A stretch of 64,000 bases of DNA, from positions 1-64,000 of the forward strand of contig VFIW01000016.1 in NCBI GenBank assembly GCA_006386115.1. The letters run 5' to 3'. The notes beneath the pieces were generated by a model, which saw only the letters and a list, made by a program, of their open reading frames with translations, made no database searches and was not told where the DNA came from. A program made the translations under genes and the position numbers. The DNA is from Globisporangium splendens. Lineage: Eukaryota > Oomycota > Peronosporomycetes > Pythiales > Pythiaceae. Of this stretch, positions 1 to 10,891 are shown in pieces. The stretch's first letter is position 1. Each line of letters starts with the position of its first letter.

Positions 1-3000
1 TCGAGACAAGTTGAGAAACGTTTTCTCACGTCCGAGATGGCCACTCGAAGGACTGTCATGATACTCGTACAAGAGTCGATGACGCAGACCTTCGTCGTTG
101 GGGACAACGATCCTCGCTGGATCCCCTTCGTCAACCGTATAGTACAGCAGCTCATTGTGCATGCTGTAACGGTGAACACGCGATCTTGCTCTTGGTGGGA
201 GGCTCTGGAGTGCCTTGTCTGAGGGATTCTTGAAATACTTGATCAGTTCTTGGCATGCTTCGTCTTGCTTGTATCCCTCAGTGATCTCTTCTTGGACTGT
301 GCTTGTCACTCCCGTAGCAATCGCGTTGACGTCTTCACAGAGTCGGCACGCTCCGTTCGTGTCGTCACTCTTGTTCTTCGGATCATAATCCGGACGTCTT
401 GACAGCGCATCGGCAAGAATGTTTGACTTGCCGGGCTTGTAATGTACAACAAAGTTGTACTCAGCGAAGAAGGAAAACCATCTTGCCATTCTTTGCGATA
501 GGTGAGGCGTCTTTACAGCTGTCCGCAGTGATGCGTGATCAATGTAAATAGCGAACTGCTTTTCACCAAGCAAATAGACTCGGAACTTTGCCAATGCATA
601 CTTCATGGCCAATAGTTCCTTGTCATGGACCGGATAGTTCCGTTCTGCGGGTCGGAGTTGTCGTGACTGATACGACACAACTCTTTCTTTGCCCTCATCA
701 TCGTGTTGCATCAGTGCACACCCGATAGCATAGTCGCTCGCATCGCAGACTACATGGAACGGCTTCTCATGGTCTGCGAGAGCTAGGACAGGAGCTTCTC
801 TCAAGCTCTTCTTTACTTTGGCAAACGCTGCCTGATGTTCCTCTGACCATTCCCACTCATTATCTTTCTTCAAAAGACTCGTGAGGGGTTGCACTAACAC
901 TGCATAGTTGCGCGTGTATTTGTGCAAATAGTTGGCCAAACCCAGCCACTGACGTAGCTGTTTGACGTTCTGAGGAATAGGCCAATCGTCAATAGACTTG
1001 ACCTTCTCAGGATCGACCCGAACGCCATTCTTGCCAACAAAGCAACCGAGTACAGGGATCTCGGGGGCGAAGAACATGCATTTCTTCAAGTTAGCGTACA
1101 GTTTGTTCTCACGCATAACTTGAAAGACTTGACGAAGATGTTCAAGATGAACATCGACATCTTTCTTCCCTTCCGAGGCCTTACTATGAACGAATATGTC
1201 GTCAAAGTAGCTCGGTGCAAACTCTCTCAATGGACGAAGTACATTCGTGACCATTCTGTTGAAAGTTGCTGGTGCGTTCTTCAGACCTTGTGGCATCACC
1301 ATCCATTCCCACAGCATACCACTAGGGGTGCTTACTGCTGTAAATGGTACATCGCTCTCGCGCATTCGAATCTGATAGAACCCGTCTTTCAGATCGATCG
1401 CGCTAAAGACAGTGCTGCCAACCATTCCATCAAGGATCATATCCTTTCGTGGAACTGGGGTCTGAGCAGGTATGGTCGCATCATTCAATTTGTTGAATGC
1501 GTGAACAATGCGCCAACCGCCTGTGGCCTTCTTCACACAGAAGGTGGGACTGCAGTGCGGAGACTTGCTCTCGCGCACATGGCCAGCCTTCTGTCGCTGC
1601 GCGAAGAACTCGTCGATCGCATCGACTTGTTCCTTCGGTAGCGGCCATTGCCTCGTGATACAGTACTTCGTTCCCGGAAGCACATCTATCTCGTGACGAA
1701 TGCCTCTGTCCTGCGGCAATTCGTCCGGCACTTTGTCTGGAAATATGTCCGCATATTCCTTGACAAGTCCATACACGGGGTTTGCCTTTAGAGCGTCCCA
1801 CGACTGCTCATCAAACCTCTCCTTCCGTGTCCTCTCATCTAACACTTCCGCAGTGTTGATGACATCGTCGGCAACTTCATCGACGATCGCACAAATTTGC
1901 GAAATTTCGCCTTTCGCCAGGCTACGCTTGAGCGTCTTCTTGCTCATCAACGGCAAGGAAATCAATTCTTGAGCCAGACTTGGAGGATTTTCAACTTGTA
2001 CGTGACGCACTATCTGGCTGTCACCTTCTTCATTGTAGACTGCGACGTTCACATATTCGCTTGAAGTGGCTTGTTCTTGTCGCTTCACTTCATCTTCTGC
2101 CTTTCTTGTGTCTTGATCAGGGACGCTTGCAGATCTTCGTTCTTCTTCGTCGGTCTTCTTGTCTTCTTTAACCCTGCCAGAGCGGAACTCCACATCGCTC
2201 TTGGCTACAGGAGTAGTCTTTTTCTGGCGCCTGACTACTCCACCTCCAGTGGTCTTCACGGGCTTGTCATTTGAGCGTGAGGGGCCATCGCACGCCTGAC
2301 TCTCATTAGACACATCTTCAACAGATGTATATGCCCAAATCACCTCTCTTGCTGCCTGGCAGCTGAGGTCTTCGTCGACTTGCTTGTCGACGCTGATCTT
2401 CTTCTTCTTCCAGTCAATGCTCGGTTGGTGCCTTCTCAACCAGGGCATTCCCAGAATCAGATCAAACTTGTCATCGAGGTCGAGTGCTATAAACTCGTCT
2501 TCACCTCGGAAATCATCACATTCGATTGCCATACGCAACACGCGCTTAGGCATCGTCACTTTCGATCCATTCGCCAAGCGAACGATCATTTCCTTGTTCG
2601 AGATAGGCAGGTCCAAACCTTGCCTTCTCACCACTTGTGTGCGGACAAAATTGTTCGACGCACCAGTGTCTACAAGAGCCCGTAGAGGTTCTGAGTAACC
2701 ATCTACCTTAACCTTGTGGACTATCAAGGCTGGCTCTTGCTCGACACGCTCACATCTGTTCGCGGAAACTTCATGTGCATTGCGCACACCGGGGCAAGAG
2801 TTCTGCGCTTCCACGACATTCACAGAACTCTTTGTTCGCCCAGTAGGGAGCCCCGCTCCTACTGGTCGTTCCCGTTTTTTGGCTGTTGGGAACGCTCGAA
2901 TCGTCGGCCTCTGCCTGATCGATTCGATCGCGAACCGTGTGTCGCTTGCTGGCTTGGCAAGGACACCTTGCAATTTCTTGCGATGTGACCGGGCTTGCCA

Positions 3001-3012
3001 CAACGGAAACAC
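1..3012 (-). CDS. Pol polyprotein of family A copy 1 (5' part)
   Basis: Equivalent to the first ~1000 residues of the pol ORF of the complete copy: aspartic protease (DTGA), reverse transcriptase (YFDD box), RNase H, and the start of the integrase zinc-binding region at the window edge. The start is placed by alignment to the second copy and overlaps the end of gag in the -1 frame. I compared samples of the reading frame and saw only substitutions, but did not translate every codon. Truncated by the window, not by mutation. Confidence 0.8.
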   Translation of the reverse strand, partial: MFPLWQARSHRKKLQGVLAKPASDTRFAIESIRQRPTIRAFPTAKKRERPVGAGLPTGRTKSSVNVVEAQNSCPGVRNAHEVSANRCERVEQEPALIVHKVKVDGYSEPLRALVDTGASNNFVRTQVVRRQGLDLPISNKEMIVRLANGSKVTMPKRVLRMAIECDDFRGEDEFIALDLDDKFDLILGMPWLRRHQPSIDWKKKKISVDKQVDEDLSCQAAREVIWAYTSVEDVSNESQACDGPSRSNDKPVKTTGGGVVRRQKKTTPVAKSDVEFRSGRVKEDKKTDEEERRSASVPDQDTRKAEDEVKRQEQATSSEYVNVAVYNEEGDSQIVRHVQVENPPSLAQELISLPLMSKKTLKRSLAKGEISQICAIVDEVADDVINTAEVLDERTRKERFDEQSWDALKANPVYGLVKEYADIFPDKVPDELPQDRGIRHEIDVLPGTKYCITRQWPLPKEQVDAIDEFFAQRQKAGHVRESKSPHCSPTFCVKKATGGWRIVHAFNKLNDATIPAQTPVPRKDMILDGMVGSTVFSAIDLKDGFYQIRMRESDVPFTAVSTPSGMLWEWMVMPQGLKNAPATFNRMVTNVLRPLREFAPSYFDDIFVHSKASEGKKDVDVHLEHLRQVFQVMRENKLYANLKKCMFFAPEIPVLGCFVGKNGVRVDPEKVKSIDDWPIPQNVKQLRQWLGLANYLHKYTRNYAVLVQPLTSLLKKDNEWEWSEEHQAAFAKVKKSLREAPVLALADHEKPFHVVCDASDYAIGCALMQHDDEGKERVVSYQSRQLRPAERNYPVHDKELLAMKYALAKFRVYLLGEKQFAIYIDHASLRTAVKTPHLSQRMARWFSFFAEYNFVVHYKPGKSNILADALSRRPDYDPKNKSDDTNGACRLCEDVNAIATGVTSTVQEEITEGYKQDEACQELIKYFKNPSDKALQSLPPRARSRVHRYSMHNELLYYTVDEGDPARIVVPNDEGLRHRLLYEYHDSPSSGHLGREKTFLNLSR

Positions 3013-3902
3013 TTCCCGTCATTGCGTGGGTATCTGCTTGTAGTCGCATCGGCATACGAGATGTCCATCGGTTCTGGACCGTCGTGTGTGACTGCGTGTT
3101 GTCGAACAGGGCGAGGGCCGAAACCGTTGAACTTGGCTTGCTTGATGCTGAATTCTTCTTGCATCGCTCGCTCGATGGCTTCATCCAGCGTCTTGGGGTA
3201 CTCGCGGAACAGCTGGTTCCGAATTGGACCATCATTGAGCCCTGCCATGAATGTCACAACTTGCGTTGAGGCATCAATCGGCTCATTCACGATACTTGAC
3301 ACGAGGTATCGTGCTCGTTGAGCGTACGAGTGTAGGTCGTATTTACCCTGACGAAGCTTTAGGAACTCAGCGCGAGCCCGAAATTCGCTCTGCGGAGGCT
3401 CAAAAGCCTTCTTCAGCTCTCGCTTGAAGTCGTCCAGGTCGTAGAAGCAATGTGGCTCCGCCAATCGCTTCCCATACGCCCAACTCTTGGCTCGACCCGC
3501 AAGGTTTGACATCGCAAACAACACTTGCTGCATTGGGTCCCGTAGTTGTCTTGCAGTGATCGCTGCATCCAACTCAACGAACCATCTCGCTAGAGGTTCG
3601 TTCTCTCCGCCACGGTACGGAGATACATCGAGCTTCAGAGGTGCCACTCTCATCGTCGTGACAGGAGTTGCGGGCTGTCGATGAGAGTTCATGATCTCGT
3701 GATGCATGAAGCTCGTAGCCACGTTCCTCTGCTCATCCGGTGACGCTGATCTCAGCAAACTGATCACAGCCGCCTCACCGATGACCGCTCGCATACGCTC
3801 GAGGGCTGCCCACTCGTGGCTCGACAAATGAGGAAAACGCTCATTCGTCAGCTCCACGGTCTCTCCAGGCATCGAGCCCATCGGCGTCTCAATCCCTTCC
3901 AT
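2859..3902 (-). CDS. Gag polyprotein of family A copy 1
   Basis: 347 residues, intact. The middle part has the helical retrotransposon Gag pattern. A single zinc knuckle CFRCGKPGHIARNC lies near residue 300, before a basic Ser/Arg-rich tail. It differs from the second copy's Gag by only a handful of residues. It would package element RNA in cytoplasmic particles. Pol overlaps its 3' end in the -1 frame, so Gag-Pol would need a -1 frameshift or a separate start. Confidence 0.9.
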   Translation of the reverse strand: MEGIETPMGSMPGETVELTNERFPHLSSHEWAALERMRAVIGEAAVISLLRSASPDEQRNVATSFMHHEIMNSHRQPATPVTTMRVAPLKLDVSPYRGGENEPLARWFVELDAAITARQLRDPMQQVLFAMSNLAGRAKSWAYGKRLAEPHCFYDLDDFKRELKKAFEPPQSEFRARAEFLKLRQGKYDLHSYAQRARYLVSSIVNEPIDASTQVVTFMAGLNDGPIRNQLFREYPKTLDEAIERAMQEEFSIKQAKFNGFGPRPVRQHAVTHDGPEPMDISYADATTSRYPRNDGKCFRCGKPGHIARNCKVSLPSQQATHGSRSNRSGRGRRFERSQQPKNGNDQ

Positions 3903-4009
3903 TGTTTCTCACAATCGGACAGGGGTCTTGGAATGTCCGCGCACGGCACACAAGCGGCCTATGCAGACTCTTGACTTGGTCGTTGGAAGGACTACGAAGT
4001 GCTACCAGG

Positions 4010-4616
4010 TGTAAGAGGCTATCCGAGACAGCCTCAAACACGGCACGCACGCTTGCGCTTGAGAGGAAGACTTGAGGGGAACTTGGCAAAAATGCAACTG
4101 AATTGAAATGAGCTTATGGTTCCTGACACTACATGTAAAACACCACTAGGGCTCCTAGAGGTTTTATAACTAAAACCTAAACATGCACAATAAAACCTAT
4201 GAACCTGATATATAAAACCTTGGGTACAATGAGGTTGAACCCAGGGGATCTTCGAGAAACTTGAACTTGAAGTACCGCGGGGATCATCTGCGAAGTGATT
4301 GGCTCTGCCACTCACTTCAGACGGTAGAGACACGTCGCTCTCATCACCAGTGTTGTTTCCCCAAGTAGGCACCATCACTCACATGTCTAGAGCACTGTTG
4401 TGCGTAATCACGCCGAATCTCAATGATTGCGAGCGACCAGCACTCAACTCAGACACAGATTGCTCTGACGTCAGACGATGACGTCACCTGTGCATGTGGG
4501 GATCACTTTTATGTGTTTCGCCCAATATCTTCGCACCCACAATGCACTTCCACAAGGTGGTGTGTGACACACACAAAGAGCCACCTTGCATGTAATGGCA
4601 GCCTTAGCCCATTACA
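4010..4616 (-). repeat. 5' LTR of family A copy 1
   Basis: 607-bp LTR bounded by TGTAA...TTACA. The terminal 25 bases read on the minus strand form a small inverted repeat (TGTAATGG...CCATTACA). Two TGACGTCA palindromes lie at 4466-4473 and 4479-4486. It closely matches the LTRs at 26204-26811 and 33025-33630. Confidence 0.93.
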
Positions 4617-5271
4617 TTCGACTTCACGCAGCTCGTTGCGACAAACTTCAAAACCCGATCCGACCCAAGACGCTCATCAGCAAACTGTCCACCCTCCGTT
4701 TGTAGAATCGCTTTCCAAAGTGCCTCGCCTGCATCACGCGAATCGCCACAGAACAGAGTACAGATGTGTTTCGAAACCTCCACGACAAGGTCCATGATAC
4801 TGGTAATAGTGGCTGCTTTGTATCGTTCCACGTCTTCGGATCACTTCGTTTCGCTTTACTTAGACCATGCGAGTACCAATACCCAATCTTCTCCTCTAAC
4901 CCAAACTCGCGCAATGCATCAGCGGGCGTGTGAAGTCGCCGAGGTTCAGCAGCCACACTTTCGCTTGAGAGAGATGATTGAACGACGAAATTAGTACTGT
5001 TGGCATGGTTGCTGGCGGGCAGTTTTGATCTTTCCGGTGCTTTTGGGGCGATCGGAGACTCAAATAGATCTCCACTTTTGTATGTATTCGTAGAACGAGG
5101 CACTCGCCTTTTCTCGCTTGCGAATGGAGCGCCGTGCTGTCCACGCTTTCGGTTTATCTTTTGCGCGACCGGGACACCGTCGTGATCACACCCACAGCGA
5201 CGACAGGCTGCACACGCGCTGCAACGCCCAACTTTGCACTTGCACTGCAGCTTGTTTTGTTCTGTGTACAT
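4617..5271 (-). pseudogene. Cys-rich protein gene truncated by a retrotransposon
   Basis: Not recognised as a named family. The N-terminus has a dense Cys motif (CKCKVGRCSACAACRRCGCDH, with one ORF starting at 5271), then a Ser/Pro-rich linker, then a helical part with LREFGLEEKIGYWYSHGL. Reading shifts frame once near 4830 (...DPKTW to ERYKAATITS...), after which coding potential continues as far as the family A LTR at 4616. The frameshift and the LTR junction both argue that it is dead. The remainder of the gene, if it survives, lies beyond the retrotransposon outside the window. Confidence 0.5.
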
Positions 5272-6681
5272 CTTGGAGATTCCCTCGAGTTGCGATTTGT
5301 CATTGGTTTCTGGCTGTCTCGATTACTGGATTTGTTTTGGGATTTCCTAAAACTACCAACCTAACCACTAAAGGCAAACTTTTTACGAAAATCATGCATA
5401 AATACTGCTTTTATACTGCGAGTGTCATTCTTAGAGCAATTCAGCCTGTTAATGCGAGCCGAGAAGATATCAGTCAAAGTTCATCGCCGAGTATCAGTGA
5501 ACCAGGGTGAGTACGGCCATCAGAGAGAGCAAGGTGCATGAGTGATAGGCGCAGTGATGATAGATAATCGATGGTGGCGGAAATCAGTACCAAGTGACTG
5601 AAAGAAATTCATCTGACTCTCGTGTAACCGTATTGAGCGGATCGAGCAGCAAGCCTGTGAGCGATGACAGCATGACTGGTACTTCAGTGTCGGGTAACGT
5701 GACCATAACATCTGGTGAGTCAGTGAGCGGCGCTCGTGGTAGTGTTTGTCGGATCATCGTATGCAGTGTCGGTTCGGATGGCGGTGATGTTTCATTATGC
5801 GATGGTTTGAAAACAGGAGGCGCTTGAGAAGCTGTGTTGGCAAATAATGGAGGGTCTAGAGTCATATCACCTCGCAGAGTGTCATAACGTGGTGGAGTGC
5901 CGTCGACGAGCTGGTCGGGTGGCGCTGTGGAGGTATTGGGCGAATCTTGGTGGCTTCTGTGGCCAAGGGGCGAATACATGCGGGAGATCAAAAACTAGGG
6001 TTCCGAATGAGGTGGGCATCAAAATCTGGCGTGGCCCACATCATAATGAGTTAGAAGTGCGGTAGAAATCGTGCCTGGACCTAGGAATACGAGTTTATTC
6101 AGAGTGGTATCAATAGAGCCGTACTTCAACATTAGAATCCATGAAGCAATGACCACTTGACGGAGAATGACTCGAGACTCCATATTCACGTCCGTTTTTC
6201 ATGCTCGGCTCTTTTAGCAACACCAAATTTAAATGGTGGATCTCATTTACAAAACAACGGACATTGCAATGCAGTAGTTCTTTTTTTTAATAGCTCTTGG
6301 CGGATATCGACTACTTTGGCAAACCACCCGATTTGGCGTTTCTGCTGGTACTTGACTCGCGAAGTCTCTGTTAAAAATACCCTGACTAAATACACTTTTA
6401 CTGTGCTGAGCAGTATCTTATCGCTCACGATACCGGTTTTCCTTGGGTTTATTTTCTCCATCATTCTTTTTTCTTTCGTCTTATCACGCAATCTTCATTT
6501 ATAATTTTCAACCCTCACTTGAAATATTGCACCGAAACAATGAAAACTACCTCGAAGGAAAAGAAAGCGAAACCGGAAGAAAGAAAAAACAAAAGCTTCC
6601 CACTTGCAATTGCACTGTGACACTGCAGAGAAGACGCCGCTTGTCGAAGAAGAACACGAAGGAGAAAGAAGCCGCGCCACG
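5272..6681. other. Intergenic stretch with one weak ORF
   Basis: No recognisable gene. A 135-codon minus-strand ORF (5584-5991) is rich in Pro, Thr and Ser and could be debris of an old mobile element. 6240-6560 is AT-rich and precedes the PROPPIN gene, so it probably contains its promoter. Confidence 0.4.
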
Positions 6682-8636
6682 ATGTCGTTCATGAACCTCA
6701 GCCGCGAGCAGCAGAACGAGCTGCTCTTCGTCGGATTCAACCAGGACAGCGGTGCGTGTCTGTGGCTGCGGCAGTATTGCGGATCGCTCGTTCACGGTAG
6801 CGTCGCTGAATGCTGACGTGTATGTGCTTGTATGTGACTGCTCGCTTGGGAAGGTTGCTTTGCGTGCGGAACCGATACGGGCTTCAAGATCTTCAACTGC
6901 GACCCGTTCAAGGAGACGTTCCATCGAGGTATGTGCGTCGTCGTTGCTCGTTTTGTGTTGCGTGGGGGAGCCGCTGTATGCATGCAAGATGCCAAGCAGC
7001 GCAGCCGGACTCTGTCTCTAATATGTTGTCTATTGTGACGAATGTGCCCACACTCGGTTATAAACGCATAGACTTTTCGAATGGAGGCATTGGGATCGTG
7101 GAGATGCTGTTTCGATGTAACATCCTCGCGATTGTCGGCGGCGGGCGTAACCCAAGATACCCTCCCAACAAGGTATTTCTTTGCACGATGCGTCGTTGGC
7201 GGTGTCGAGTACTGTGCGTACTGAGCCACTCTCGGTTTCTTTTGTTCAGGTGATGATCTGGGATGATCATCAGAGCCGCAACATCGGGGAGCTGAGCTTC
7301 CGAAGCGAGGTGAAAGCTGTCAAATTGCGTCGCGACCGGTACGTTCTGTCTAGTGACTGTTTCAAAGAGATCTTTTCCGGAATCTGACAAGTCGCCTCGT
7401 TTTTTGTTATTTGTGCAGCGTCGTCGTGGTGCTTCAAAACAAGATCTACGTCTACAACTTTTGTACGTTTCGATGTATCCCTTGGTCGTCGATCATGGAA
7501 TACTGACTTTTGTGCGTATTTGTGTTTTATAGCGGACTTGAAGCTCGTGGACCATATTGAGACAATTGCAAATCCAAAGGGACTCTGCGCGTTGTGCCCA
7601 AGCACGTCGAACACGGTGCTGGCGTGTCCAGGTGTGAGCCGTGGCACTGTGCGTATCGAGCTCTACGATCTCCGCAAGACCACTTTGATCACTGCGCACG
7701 AAGCTGAACTCTCGCAAGTAATGGGCGCGTTGCTCTTGCGTCTTCCATATGACTGTAGATATCTAACACACTGTTCGCTCGACGTATAGATTTGCCTGAA
7801 CCTCGAAGGCACGCGCCTTGCGACCGCATCCGACAAAGGAACGCTGATTCGTATTTTCGACACCCAGAGCGGCCAAATCATGCAAGAACTGAGGTAACAT
7901 AAGGCAGTGTCTATTGCTATATCGCGCCGCATGCACTCCTGGACTCATCTTTTTGCTGTCATCGATTCGTGTAGACGAGGTGCGGATCGTGCGGAGATCT
8001 ACAGCATTTGCTTCAGCCCCAACTCGCAACTGCTCGCATGCTCAAGTGACAAGGGCACGGTCCACGTGTTTGCGATGACCACGGAAGGATCGGGCACGAC
8101 GGGCACGTTCTCGAACGAACAATCGTCGATTTCCCCAGCAGCTCCTGCACTCCCTGCTCAGCATTACTCCAATGCGAGCAACGGCCCGCGAAGCGGTGTG
8201 GGCGACGAAGAAGGCACGGAAAACTCGAAGTCCAGGTATAGTGTTCTTCCGTGTTTTCCGAGTGTGTTGGTGCTATGCTGTTCGCTACAATTCTAACCGT
8301 TGGGATTGTGTTTCTGCTTGGAACAGTTTCTCCTTCATGCGTGGTCTTTTGCCCAAGTACTTCAGCTCCGAATGGAGCTTTGCACAATTCCGCGTTCCTG
8401 AAACGAGAACGATTTGCGCTTTTGGTGCCGAAAAGAATACAATTATCGGTGAGAAGCATGCTGTGTTTGGAATTGCTGCAATTTGCTTGCATCAACTGAT
8501 CTCGTGTTGGCTGTTTTCTCGATGCCACACAGTTGTCGGGGCCGATGGTTCGTTCTACAAGGCGGTCTTTGATGCCAATGGAGAGTGCCAGAACACATCT
8601 TACTCTAAATTTATTCAGTCGGACGAAGATGAATAG
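6682..8636 (+). CDS. ATG18: PROPPIN WD40 protein (ATG18/WIPI family)
   Basis: 384 residues from ten exons: 6682-6751, 6854-6928, 7072-7172, 7250-7338, 7419-7462, 7533-7717, 7790-7893, 7975-8235, 8327-8448, 8533-8636. The start reads [20 protein letters not shown], followed by [18 protein letters not shown], the usual first blade of PROPPINs. The blade 5-6 signature [18 protein letters not shown] contains the LRRG motif that binds PI3P and PI(3,5)P2. A low-complexity Ser/Ala loop follows in exon 8. The family acts in autophagosome formation and vacuole/endosome membrane dynamics. It is complete, with all phases consistent, and tail-to-tail with the XAP5 gene. Which paralogue (ATG18, ATG21 or WIPI3/4) cannot be decided here. 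Confidence 0.93.
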
Positions 8637-9009
8637 ACGAAAGATGATGTATCGATCCTGAGCGCAGTTGGCCCAAGCAATTTGCGGGAAGGGTTCAAGG
8701 GAGTCGAGTGACTTTTCTGCTGCCGCCGCACGTTGGCGGAAGTAAAGAGTCTCTGCGCATAATTGTATGATTTGGTTGAAGAATTTGATTTTTTTTGCAT
8801 GCGATTTCAGGCTCAGTGTAAGGCTGAAAAATGACATAAGTTTTCCACACAAGAATCAATTGGCAATGTTTTCATTGTGTCTTTCCTGTTTGGCAAGCTT
8901 GGGCTGAGTTTTTTCTCGTTAGATTCATTTCTACAGTGCTCCGTCTCGAATGTGCCCGATCGCTTTGCAGATTTCTGAATGCCTGCGTACAAAAAGCAAT
9001 CGTCGTCGT
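8637..9009. other. Convergent intergenic region
   Basis: 373 bases between the stop codons of the PROPPIN gene (+) and the XAP5 gene (-). It must hold both 3' ends. I see no gene or clear repeat in it. Confidence 0.5.
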
Positions 9010-10678
9010 CTACTTTTTCGCATTCACTTCGTCGCCGTGGATCGTGTATTTGTCTCTCTTGACGCTTGGATCGTACTACGTTTACGTTACTCATTATGTG
9101 AGATGTCACTCACCCAGCACCATACAGAAACAGTGATTCACGTACCACTTCCCATCGGCTTGCTGGGAAAATGTGCTTGTTCTTTTCGTACCAGTGGCGT
9201 TCGACCACTTTTCCAGGGTGCGACTGCAGCACAGACACATGGCAGCAAACAGAATATAAATAACGCCATCGCATTTCGCAACTTCAAAAAGATTGGCCAT
9301 ACGTACTTCATCTTTCTCGACACGCGCGTCGTTGATCAGACGGACATCTTCATGCACATCAAAGTGGAATAACGGACCACTTTTGCCGCGCGCCTTGGTG
9401 ACAATCAAGTCGTAGAACGAGTAATTCTACAAGTACAAACACAAAACAGCAGCAATGTCAGGGTCCAAATTCGTTCAAAAGTGCAAAAATGTCCAACATC
9501 GCTTACGTGTGGGATGATGAGATCTTCTTTGACGTAGAGCAGGTTGTCGGAGCTCACGCCGCGCAGTTCTGTGAATTCGTCGACGAGCTGCTGCTTCACG
9601 AGCTCCAAGTACTTGCCAATGGTCGTCTTTTTGGGAATCTACAGAGATGTAGAGACATCCAACAAGCAGGCAAGACGATTTAGTCACACGACATGGATAG
9701 AGAAAGCAGACTGATGCGATAGTGCGAGCAACATCCACGCAATAACGCACCGTGATCTCTTTTCGATGGCCAGATCCATCCCAGTAACTGTACGTCACGC
9801 TAACATTCTCATCTGCGTTGACACATATACAAAATCACACACAAACGCAGCGTCAGACGTGCGCATGTACAGTGAGTCCAAGTTGAAATGTGCAGCCGTT
9901 CGCTCACTCTTTATCCGCTCTTGCTCGGCTTCCCATTCGACGCGCAGACGTTCCCGCTCGCGCGCTTCTTCTTGCTCGCGCTCTTTGTCGGGCAGGAAAT
10001 CGGTCGCGACGTTCGGATTCTTGGTGATTTTCTTCTTTTTCTTTTTCAAAGTGGTGCCCTCGTCATCACCACCAGAGAATGCGTTGTCATCATCACCTGC
10101 TTCGTCATTCCCATCGTCGTCCAGATCGAACGAGAGTGGACCCATTTTCTTCGCCTTGCGCTTCTTCTTTGGTTTCTTCGCTTCCACTCTACAAACGCAG
10201 CATCACCGTCAAAAAGCCAAGTGGTGAGTTCGTTTGCATATGTCATTGCATGTGCTGCAATTGAATGCATGCGATGGACGTACTTGACTTCCTCGGGGGC
10301 ATCTTTGCGGCTCTGCAGGTTCTCGCGCTTGCGCCGAAACTCTTCAGCCGTCACAAGCCCCACCGTTTGGCGCTAGATACGCATGTGGGCACAGACACAA
10401 GGCAAATGTCATGATTAATGTCTAATGCCCAATTTGCTGTTTCTCTTGTCCCCATGACGCACCTTGAACTCGGTCTCGTCGTCGTCGCGGTGCGACTCAA
10501 AGTTGGCGTCGATGCGCGCGCCACGCTGGTGCGTCTGCTGGATCTCCTGCTTCTTCTGCTCGTACTCCTGCTGCTGCTGCTCGCGCTGCTTCGAGAGCTT
10601 GGCCGCGCGGCTGCCCGCGAGGTTCCCCTCTACCGTGTGCACGCCTGACGACTTGTACCGCTCGATGTTGGATGCCAT
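9010..10678 (-). CDS. XAP5: XAP5/FAM50 nuclear protein
   Basis: 347 residues from eight exons (in transcript order): 10463-10678, 10284-10372, 9908-10188, 9751-9812, 9507-9638, 9307-9426, 9146-9223, 9010-9075. Hallmarks are the N-terminal coiled coil after [19 protein letters not shown], the [16 protein letters not shown] segment, a Lys-rich stretch then LSFDLDDD, the [14 protein letters not shown] motif, [17 protein letters not shown], and the C-terminal [22 protein letters not shown]50/XAP5 proteins are nuclear and linked to splicing and chromatin. It shares a 213-bp divergent promoter with the AKTIP-like gene. All exon phases fit and the length is typical. Confidence 0.92.
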
Positions 10679-10891
10679 TTTGCCTGCCTTGTTGCAATCG
10701 TATGGATTTGTGCCTGTATTCGATAAAGTACGAAAGGCACTTTGGTTTGTAGCTTTTCGACAGATAGAAAACGTGGTTGCGTCAGGAAGCAACAGAAGAT
10801 GCTGCGGCGATTCGACAAGAGCAACGACAGGCACGCGCTCTCCTATATCCCCGTGCTGATACCCCTTGTTCTCCCTAACACTGTGGTCTAT
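10679..10891. promoter_or_regulatory. Putative bidirectional promoter
   Basis: 213 bases between the ATGs of XAP5 (-) and the AKTIP-like gene (+). The close head-to-head arrangement implies shared regulatory DNA. No specific motif was identified. An in-frame ATG at 10800 is an alternative start for the + gene. Confidence 0.45.

Larger units (their letters stand above)
1..4616 (-). mobile_element. Ty3/gypsy LTR retrotransposon, family A copy 1 (partial, left edge cut)
   Basis: Minus-strand element. Its 5' LTR lies at 4010-4616, followed by gag and the start of pol, which runs off the window at base 1. It is nearly identical to the complete copy at 26204-33630 at a constant offset of 29015 bases. 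The 3' LTR is outside the window, so its target-site duplication cannot be checked; the flank beyond the 5' LTR begins TTCGA. It sits at the edge of a Cys-rich gene (4617-5271) that stops abruptly at the LTR, so the insertion probably broke that gene. Confidence 0.93.

Noticed and set aside
6060..6115. TGGTATCAATAGAGCC resembles a copia-type primer-binding site after a possible LTR end
   Set aside because: No LTR pair, no gag ORF downstream and no purine tract were found.
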